From the NCBI GenBank assembly GCA_046727955.1, contig JBKPDO010000262.1, positions 1 through 14,640 of the forward strand: a stretch of 14,640 bases of DNA, written 5' to 3'. The stretch comes from DASVXQ01 sp046727955. GTDB taxonomy: Bacteria; Actinomycetota; CALGFH01. Below are positions 1-5,354 of the stretch, piece after piece (position 1 is the stretch's first letter; each line of letters begins with the position of its first letter). The position numbers were made by a program, and so were the translations under genes. The notes beneath the pieces are model-generated. The model worked only from the letters and a program-made list of their open reading frames with translations. It was not told the origin of the DNA and did not search any database.

Positions 1-57
1 CCCGAGCCGGCGGCGCCCGAGCCGGCGGCGCCCGAGCCGGCGGCGCCCGAGCCGGGG
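1..57. repeat. 15-bp in-frame tandem repeat at the left edge
   Basis: The 15-base unit cccgagccggcggcg occurs three times exactly and then once partially, starting at base 1. Read on the minus strand in the carboxypeptidase frame it encodes AAGSG repeats, a flexible tail. The unit is a multiple of three, so copy changes keep the frame. The true copy number is unknown because the array is cut by the window edge. Confidence 0.9.
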
Positions 58-1193
58 GCTTGGGCTGGGGCTGGGGCGAGCCGGGCCGGTGGGGCAAGCC
101 CGACCTTGCCAAGCAGGTCGCTGCGGACCAGCGCGTCCACGTCGGCCCCCACCTGGTACGAGCGCGTCTCCCCGTCGCTCGCCTGTTCGAGCGGAACGAC
201 CTCACCGCGCTCGGCCAGCCGCACCCAGTTGAAGGCGTCGAAGCCGTACTCGAACAGCGCCCGCACGTCCGCGAACGCGTCAGGCGAGCCGAGCGCGACC
301 GCGACCAGCCGGCGGCCTCCGCGGCTCGCGGACGCGACCAGGCAGCGCCCGGCGTCGCTGGTGAAACCGGTCTTGCCGCCGACGACCCATGCGTAGGAGC
401 CGAGAAGCTCGTTGGTGTTGCTGAACCGGCGCAGCCGCGCCGGGCCGCCGGGAAGGCTGGCCTCGCGCGTGGCCACCAGAGCGCGGAAATCCGCCCGGCG
501 CATCGCCACCTCCCACAGGTGCGCCAGGTCCCTGGCGCTGGTCCGGTGCCCGAGCCGGTCGAGCCCGTAGGGGGTCACGTAATGAGTGGAGGTCAGCTGC
601 AGCTCGGCGGCCTTGCGGTTCATGCGCCGCACGAAGGCGGCCTCGGACCCGTCCACCGCGTCGGCCAGCGCCACGGCCGCGTCGTTGGCGCTCTTCACCA
701 GCAGGCCAAGCAGGAGCTGTCGCACCGTGAAGCGCTCGCCCTGCCGGAGCCGGAGCGATTCCTCGCCGACCCTGGGCGGCGCTGAGCCGATAACCACTGT
801 CTGGTTCTGGTCGAGTTGCTCGAGCGCGAGCAGCGCCGTCATGACTTTGGTGGTGGAGGCCATCGCCCTCGCTTCGCGGGAGCTCCGCTCGTACAGCACC
901 TGCCCGGTGGCCTCGTCGGCGAGCAGGGCGGCATGCGCTCGGACGACAGGCGGAGCGATTGGCGGCGGCGCAATCGCGCGCGCCACCCCAGCAACCGCGG
1001 ACTCGGGCCCAGGTCCAGGTCCCGCGGCGCCGCCGGCGCGCGCTGACGTCGCGCTGGAAGTCTCAACCGCTGCTAACCCGGCGGCGCGGGCGCGATCCAG
1101 ATGCAGCTTCGACGCACTGCTAGCAACCACCGTCCCCACCAGGACGACGGCGACAAGCCAGAGCACTGAAAGGCGATAACGATTTATCGACAT
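1..1193 (-). CDS. dacF: D-alanyl-D-alanine carboxypeptidase (peptidase S11, DacF/PBP5-like), 3' end missing
   Basis: This is a serine DD-carboxypeptidase that removes the terminal D-Ala from peptidoglycan stem peptides outside the cytoplasmic membrane. All three penicillin-binding motifs are visible: STTK with Ser113 and Lys116, SAN at 168-170, and KTG at 274-276. Residues 6-27 are a hydrophobic signal or anchor segment, followed by an Ala/Pro/Gly-rich linker (about 45-85) before the catalytic domain. After the catalytic domain and a short following region the protein enters a Pro/Ala stretch and then AAGSG repeats that run off the window edge, so the C-terminus is unknown. At least 397 codons are present. 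The ATG at 1193 lies inside an AT-rich octamer array and has no clear Shine-Dalgarno, so the start is less certain than the function. The gene follows merR after about 70 bases. The family is clear; the exact subfamily name is inferred. Confidence 0.9.
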   Translation of the reverse strand, partial: MSINRYRLSVLWLVAVVLVGTVVASSASKLHLDRARAAGLAAVETSSATSARAGGAAGPGPGPESAVAGVARAIAPPPIAPPVVRAHAALLADEATGQVLYERSSREARAMASTTKVMTALLALEQLDQNQTVVIGSAPPRVGEESLRLRQGERFTVRQLLLGLLVKSANDAAVALADAVDGSEAAFVRRMNRKAAELQLTSTHYVTPYGLDRLGHRTSARDLAHLWEVAMRRADFRALVATREASLPGGPARLRRFSNTNELLGSYAWVVGGKTGFTSDAGRCLVASASRGGRRLVAVALGSPDAFADVRALFEYGFDAFNWVRLAERGEVVPLEQASDGETRSYQVGADVDALVRSDLLGKVGLAPPARLAPAPAQAPGSGAAGSGAAGSGAAGS

Positions 1194-1228
1194 ATCACTA
1201 AGTGGCTACATCAACACGTCAATACATT
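1173..1228 (-). repeat. AT-rich octamer array A at the merR-dacF junction
   Basis: Seven consecutive 8-base units can be laid end to end here. On the plus strand they include gatttatc, gacatatc, gctacatc, aacacgtc and aatacatt. Most end in ATC or GTC, or begin with GA, in the same phase as the other three arrays of this window. On the coding strand this gives GATA-N4 octamers. The dacF start codon and its first codons (MSINRYR) lie inside the array. It is far richer in A and T than its surroundings. Its function is unknown. Confidence 0.65.
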
Positions 1229-1264
1229 GATCTGGAGGCTCGAGTGGGCTGGGAGTCGATCCGC

Positions 1265-2188
1265 TCATCGTGGGGCCTCGCGGCCGTCGACGACGCCGCT
1301 CACCGCCAAGCGCAGGGCGAGGTTGCGCATCCGGCCCCCCAGGTCGGCCAGGGTCTGGAGGGTCTCGCGTGCCCTGGCCCGGGCCTCGGGGTTGCGCTGG
1401 CGCACCAGCGGCGCCACGACCTGCTCGAACAGGGCGGCTTCGCGCTCGGCGAAGATCTTGTACATGCGCAGGTGCCGCGCTTCGAGCCCGTAGTCCGAAA
1501 GATCCCGCGCCAGGCGCAGCAGCACCAGGTCGTCGCCGTTGTACCAGCTCCCGCGCTCGCCCGTGCCGCGCGGGCTCACCAGCCCGAACGACTCCAGCTC
1601 CCCGAGCTGGTCGATAGTGGCCCCCGCCGCTCGGCACAGCTCGTCCCGGGTGAACTGGGCGTCCGCCAGCGGCGTGCCGATCGGAGCGCTCGCCGCGGAC
1701 GGGTCGGGCGAGGAGACGGCCAGCTCCCGCGGCTGCTGCGGTCCGCTCCCCATCCGCGGCGCCGGGGCGGCGTCGGAGGCCACGTCATCAGCGGAGAGCG
1801 GCCCGCCCTTCGCGTACAGGCCACCGACCGCCTCCAAGTCGGCAAGCCGCTGGCGGATGACCCGCAGGGGAAGGTACTGGTCCCGCTGGGCGCGCAGAAC
1901 GAAGCGCAGCCGCGCCACGTCGTCCTCGGAGAATTTCCGGTACCCGGAGGCGGAGCGGTCGGGCCGCACCAGGCCAGCCCCCTCGAGGAAGCGGATCTTC
2001 GATACGGTGATGTCTGAGAACTCTGGCTTGAGGATGGCGAGGACCTCGCCGATGCTCATGGTCCCAGCCGAGCCGGACGACTCGGCACCGCCCTTGGGCT
2101 TGTGCCCACGGGCTCCCCCCTCCCCGCCCCGCGGCTGCTCGCGACCCGCGGACGGCGGTGGTGCCCCGCGCTCGCCCGGATCCCGCAT
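1265..2188 (-). CDS. MerR-family transcriptional regulator (Rv1828-like)
   Basis: This is a DNA-binding regulator. The winged helix-turn-helix starts near residue 44 with MSIGEVLAILKPEF and continues through SKIRFLEGAGLVRP, SGYRKFSEDDVARLRFVLRAQRDQYLPL. This closely resembles Mycobacterium Rv1828 as I recall it. A Pro/Ala-rich linker leads to a C-terminal domain with RHLRMYKIFAEREAALFEQ, also typical of that group and distinct from metal-sensing MerR proteins. I chose the ATG at 2188 (307 aa). A GTG at 2191 fits the upstream G-rich ribosome-binding stretch slightly better, and an ATG at 2059 would give the minimal protein, so the start is open. The garA stop codon ends 4 bases before the chosen start, so translation is probably coupled and the two genes co-transcribed. 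The ligand and target promoters cannot be read from the sequence. Confidence 0.85.
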   Translation of the reverse strand: MRDPGERGAPPPSAGREQPRGGEGGARGHKPKGGAESSGSAGTMSIGEVLAILKPEFSDITVSKIRFLEGAGLVRPDRSASGYRKFSEDDVARLRFVLRAQRDQYLPLRVIRQRLADLEAVGGLYAKGGPLSADDVASDAAPAPRMGSGPQQPRELAVSSPDPSAASAPIGTPLADAQFTRDELCRAAGATIDQLGELESFGLVSPRGTGERGSWYNGDDLVLLRLARDLSDYGLEARHLRMYKIFAEREAALFEQVVAPLVRQRNPEARARARETLQTLADLGGRMRNLALRLAVSGVVDGREAPR

Positions 2189-2192
2189 CACA

Positions 2193-2714
2193 CTACCCGG
2201 TCCCCCCTGTTCGCGCCCCGGCCACCGGGCCGGGACCAGGGCGCCCGCCGGCGAAGAAGACCAGTTTGAACTTGCCGATCTGCAGCTCGTCCCCACCGAC
2301 CAGCTCGCCCTCCTCGACCCGCTCGCGGTTCAGGTAGGTGCCGTTCAGCGAGCCGACGTCATGCACGGTGAAGCTGCCGTTCGGCCCGCGGCGGATCTCG
2401 GCGTGCCGGCGGGACACGGTGATGTCGTCCAGGAAGATGTCGCTCTCGGGATGACGGCCCGCGGTCGTGACGTCCTTGTCGAGCAGGAAGCGGCTGCCGG
2501 CGTTGGGGCCGCGCCGGACCACCAACATGGCGGTGCCGTCGCGCAGGTCCTCGACCGGGGCGGCGACCTCTTCCTCGACCTCAGCTTCCAGATCCTGCGC
2601 GGCCAGGCTGATCGTCGTGGTCGAGTCGTCCTGGGACGCCACCAGCGCGGCCCCACAGTTCGCGCAGAAGTGGGCCCCCTCCGGGTTCTTGTGACCGCAC
2701 TGGGTGCAGAACAT
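2193..2714 (-). CDS. garA: GarA/OdhI-type FHA protein with N-terminal zinc ribbon
   Basis: This is a 173-residue phosphothreonine-recognition protein. Residues 1-22 form a zinc ribbon with Cys3, Cys6, Cys17 and Cys20. A Thr-rich segment (STTTISL, 31-37) lies where GarA and OdhI carry their PknB/PknG phosphorylation site (ETTSVF). An acidic linker follows, then the FHA domain (about 62-155) with GRHPESD (Arg87), VSRRHAE (Ser101, Arg102) and SLNGT (Asn124). In mycobacteria and corynebacteria the unphosphorylated protein inhibits 2-oxoglutarate dehydrogenase and redirects carbon to glutamate; phosphorylation makes the FHA domain bind its own N-terminus and relieves this. The same role is inferred here from the FHA similarity and the gcvH-garA-merR order. 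The zinc ribbon is absent from GarA and OdhI. A GGAGGG site lies 4 bases before the ATG. The C-terminal 15 residues are a Gly/Pro-rich tail. Confidence 0.9.
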   Translation of the reverse strand: MFCTQCGHKNPEGAHFCANCGAALVASQDDSTTTISLAAQDLEAEVEEEVAAPVEDLRDGTAMLVVRRGPNAGSRFLLDKDVTTAGRHPESDIFLDDITVSRRHAEIRRGPNGSFTVHDVGSLNGTYLNRERVEEGELVGGDELQIGKFKLVFFAGGRPGPGPVAGARTGGTG

Positions 2715-2782
2715 AGTGCCCTCCGGGCTTGGGCTCCAATGACCTGCCGCCTCGGGTCCTGCCCTGCGCGGCGCTGTTTGGA

Positions 2783-2820
2783 GGCTGACTGTAGAGGACC
2801 GGCTGACTGTAGAGGACCGG
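2783..2820. repeat. Perfect 18-bp tandem duplication carrying the -10 element
   Basis: The unit ggctgactgtagaggacc occurs at 2783-2800 and again at 2801-2818, followed by two more matching bases. Each copy carries one TACAGT hexamer on the coding strand. It lies in the 185-base gap between gcvH and garA. Confidence 0.9.
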
Positions 2821-2835
2821 CGGAAACACGGTCAA
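2788..2835 (-). promoter_or_regulatory. Candidate sigma-A-type promoter for garA
   Basis: On the minus strand TTGACC (2830-2835) is followed after 18 bases by TACAGT (2806-2811), a good match to an actinobacterial housekeeping promoter. A second TACAGT occurs at 2788-2793 because an 18-bp unit is duplicated. Transcription from the first would start near 2799 and leave a leader of about 85 bases before garA. This is a prediction from motif match only. Confidence 0.5.
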
Positions 2836-2899
2836 CGTACACGCTGCGCTCGAGATGCAGGCGGGGGGTCGTGGCACCTTCGACTCAAGGTTGACGCCA

Positions 2900-3283
2900 T
2901 CAGCTCTCACTCACCAAGTTACTGTAGGCCTCCGCGTTCATCAGCCCGTCGAGCTCGGCCGGGTCGGTGATCTGTACGATGACCAGCCAGCCCCGCCCAT
3001 AGGGGTCCGAATTGATAATCTCCGGGCTCTTGTCCAGGTCGTTGTTGCGCTCGACGATCGTCCCGGACACCGGGCTGTAGATATCCGACACCGACTTGGT
3101 CGATTCCACCTCTCCGAACCGCTCGCCGGCGCCGACCGCCGTGCCGAGCGCCGGGAGGTCGATGTAAACGATGTCGCCGAGCGCATCCTGGGCGTAGTCG
3201 GTGATGCCGACGGTCGCGCGGTCGCCCTCCGTCCGTGCCCATTCGTGCTCGCGCGTGTACTTGAGGTCCTCCGGGTACAACAT
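2900..3283 (-). CDS. gcvH: Glycine cleavage system H protein
   Basis: This lipoyl carrier protein shuttles the aminomethyl group between the P and T proteins of the glycine cleavage system in the cytoplasm. At 127 residues it has normal family length. The lipoylation site is Lys63 in GEVESTKSVSDIYSPVSG. The flanking conserved parts YTREHEWA, GITDYAQDALGDIVYIDLP and GWLVIVQI are all present. A GGAGGA ribosome-binding site lies 8 bases before the ATG. No gcvP or gcvT lies in the window. In mycobacteria too gcvH sits alone just before garA, so its location follows that conserved neighbourhood and not a full gcv operon. The 134-base gap upstream suggests separate control from the VanW-family gene. 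Confidence 0.97.
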   Translation of the reverse strand: MLYPEDLKYTREHEWARTEGDRATVGITDYAQDALGDIVYIDLPALGTAVGAGERFGEVESTKSVSDIYSPVSGTIVERNNDLDKSPEIINSDPYGRGWLVIVQITDPAELDGLMNAEAYSNLVSES

Positions 3284-3341
3284 CAGCTCGCTCCTCCGGT
3301 CACCGCCCTGTGCCGTCTTCGACAGGCGCTAGACAAGCACA

Positions 3342-3368
3342 GCTCTGGCAAGCATGCCAGGCCAGAGC
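3342..3368. terminator. Weak inverted repeat between the VanW-family gene and gcvH
   Basis: gctctggc (3342-3349) and gccagagc (3361-3368) are perfect 8-base inverted arms with an 11-base spacer. The repeat lies just after the stop codon of the VanW-family gene on the minus strand. There is no T run, so a terminator role is only a possibility. Confidence 0.3.
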
Positions 3369-3417
3369 GAGGTTCTGTGGACAGCGGCGCGGCAGAGGCG
3401 CGGGCGCTGCGCGGGCG

Positions 3418-5289
3418 CTACGCGGGCGCGGGGATCGTGGTGGTCGAGACTCCCGGCGGCGGGCCCGGCTGGGGGCCGGGGGAAGCGGTGCCACGCCGCA
3501 CGATCCGCGTCCAGGGCAAGTAATTTGAGACGAACTGGTCCCGGCGCACGACATTGCCGTCCTTTGTCACGGTCCGGAACACGGTGACGTCGAACCCTGG
3601 GGAGCCGGGCTCCTCGACCACCTCGGTGCCCTTGGGCAGCTTCGGGTCGTCCACGAACTTGGTCGGCGGGCTGCGGGGATTGCGGGTCCCGGAGGTGCTC
3701 AGCGATACCTCGAGGTGTCTGGAGGTCGAGTACAGCGCGAAGGTCAGGCTCGAGGCGGTCCACTGCGAGGTGATGTAGATACCGTAGGGCGAGTCGTTGC
3801 GGAACTTGAGGTCGGTGTAGGGCCAGTTCAGCGTGGCGTCCCGGCCCATCGGGTAGTGGCTGATGTGGAGGCTGTGGTTGCGGCGCTCCAGCACAGGCAG
3901 ACCGGCCAGCAGCACGGTGTTGAACATCGTCGTCCCCGCCTGGCACACGCCGCCGCCGAGGCCGTCGACCAGCTCCCCGTTCACGATCACGTGGGCGGTG
4001 CGGTAGCCCTTGGCGGCGGTGCGCTGCCCGGTCGCCGCGTTCATCGAGAAGACCTGCCCCGGCATGACCAGGCTGCCGTTCACCGAGGCCGCGATCAGCC
4101 CGATGTTGTGGACGCGGGGCGCGTCCGCGGCGCTGAAGGTGGTCGTGAAGGTGGACACCCGCTCCTTGACGCCGAGCGCCTTCGCCTTTGCGGTGGTGAG
4201 CTCGGGGTCCGAGCTCACGTCCGGCAGGCTGACCCGCCGGTCCGTGCCCTCGCGGCTCGCCACCGCCAGGATCGCGGCGGCGGCGCGGGCTGGGTGCACG
4301 GCTCGCCCGGCCACCGCCGGCACGACCTCGGCGCGCGTGCCCTCGACTTTGAAGCCAGCGTCGCGCGCGGTCACGTAGGCGAAGGCGGCCCGGCTGCGCA
4401 GCAGCTCGTCGAGCCCGCCCGGGTCCAGGCGCACGGTGAGCCTGCCGCCGGCGGCCTTGGAGCGGAGCAGCGGAGCGAGGTCGCTCGGCGCCAGCTCGGC
4501 CGACCGTCCCTGGGCGGTCACCACGATCGGCTCGGCGAGCAGGGCGCGGGCCTTGTTCAAGGCGGTGTCGGCGGCGGCCGGGGTGACGGCCGGCTGGCGG
4601 GCGGTGACCGGCAGACTGACTGGGCCTCCGCCGGGGCCAGCCGCCGCGAGCAGCGCCAACCTCGCCGCCGCCGGTTCCACGCCCAGCCCCGGGCGGCCCG
4701 GCACCAGCTCGACGACCGGCGTGGCGCCGGCCTCCACGCGCAGTGCGGGCTCGCGGCGCCCGCGGCCGATCTGGTCGTCCAGCCTCGCGAGCAGGCGGTC
4801 CAGGCGCACGTCGTCGACGCGGGCACGCCACGGGATGTCGACCCCGCCGGACCAGGTGAGCAGCCGCTGCCCGTCCAGCGGCCCGTTGCGGCCGACCGCC
4901 AGGGCGGCGGCGGCCGTCGCCGGCACGTCCAGCTCGATGCCAGCCTCCGACTCGGTCACGCGCACACTCGCCGTGGCGGCCCGGATCTCCAGCGGCTGCG
5001 CCTCGACGAGGGTCGCCGCTATCTCTAGCCGCGCCTCGGCATCTGCAGGGCTCAGGCCGGAGAGGTCCGTTCCGGCGACCGAGACACCATGGCGCACCCG
5101 CCCGGCCGCCACCGCGCCGTCGATCGCGATCAGGCTCGCGGCCAGGGCCACCGTGATGGCCGCGGCCAGCAGCGGGCCGGGCGTCGCGCGCAGGCGTCCC
5201 CGCAGGCGCTCACGCAGACCGGCAACTACCGTGACGCGTTGACGTATGACCGCTATGACCGGCTCCCTATTCCTTATATACCAGGACAA
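3418..5289 (-). CDS. VanW-family protein with YoaR-like repeats and a G5-like domain
   Basis: This 623-residue protein is probably anchored in the membrane and exposed to the cell wall. A basic N-terminus precedes one membrane segment (about 39-63). Two regions (about 64-150 and 240-345) look like the YoaR/PG-binding-4 domains usually found before VanW. The VanW domain is clear at about 377-510: MPGQVFSMN, GLGGGVCQAGTTMFN, ERRNHSLHISHYPMGRDAT and DLKFRN. A G5-like stretch (about 545-598) and a Pro-rich tail end the protein. VanW proteins often accompany envelope genes, but their biochemical activity is not established, and this is not evidence of vancomycin resistance. The only upstream in-frame start I find is TTG at 5289, without a good ribosome-binding site; a later start such as CTG is possible. 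The C-terminal 25 residues are low complexity. Confidence 0.88.
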   Translation of the reverse strand: MSWYIRNREPVIAVIRQRVTVVAGLRERLRGRLRATPGPLLAAAITVALAASLIAIDGAVAAGRVRHGVSVAGTDLSGLSPADAEARLEIAATLVEAQPLEIRAATASVRVTESEAGIELDVPATAAAALAVGRNGPLDGQRLLTWSGGVDIPWRARVDDVRLDRLLARLDDQIGRGRREPALRVEAGATPVVELVPGRPGLGVEPAAARLALLAAAGPGGGPVSLPVTARQPAVTPAAADTALNKARALLAEPIVVTAQGRSAELAPSDLAPLLRSKAAGGRLTVRLDPGGLDELLRSRAAFAYVTARDAGFKVEGTRAEVVPAVAGRAVHPARAAAAILAVASREGTDRRVSLPDVSSDPELTTAKAKALGVKERVSTFTTTFSAADAPRVHNIGLIAASVNGSLVMPGQVFSMNAATGQRTAAKGYRTAHVIVNGELVDGLGGGVCQAGTTMFNTVLLAGLPVLERRNHSLHISHYPMGRDATLNWPYTDLKFRNDSPYGIYITSQWTASSLTFALYSTSRHLEVSLSTSGTRNPRSPPTKFVDDPKLPKGTEVVEEPGSPGFDVTVFRTVTKDGNVVRRDQFVSNYLPWTRIVRRGTASPGPQPGPPPGVSTTTIPAPA

Positions 5290-5354
5290 CCGGGGGGAGC
5301 CTACGGGCGCGCGGTGCGCCGCGGCAACTCGGCGGCTCTGGGTACAGGCGCCAT

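Noticed and set aside
60..785. Long plus-strand open frames here and at 1539-2894, 3715-5028 and 6819-7913.
   Set aside because: They are antisense shadows of clear minus-strand genes, have no recognisable motifs, and are expected at this GC content.
1195..1222. A promoter for dacF: TTGACG (1217-1222), 16-base spacer, TAGTGA (1195-1200).
   Set aside because: It would start transcription inside the gene, downstream of the ATG at 1193, and its bases belong to octamer array A. It would hold only if the true start codon is further in.
2189..2296. A merR start at 2296, overlapping garA by about 100 bases.
   Set aside because: The extra residues are an out-of-frame reading of the garA 3' end; starts at 2191/2188 right after the garA stop are more natural.
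3284..3417. A glycine riboswitch upstream of gcvH.
   Set aside because: I could not see the paired glycine aptamer architecture in this 134-base gap, and gcvH has an ordinary ribosome-binding site.
3418..5289. Reading the VanW protein as a vancomycin-resistance determinant.
   Set aside because: VanW-family proteins are widespread in genomes without resistance clusters, and no vanH, vanA, vanX, vanR or vanS gene is present.
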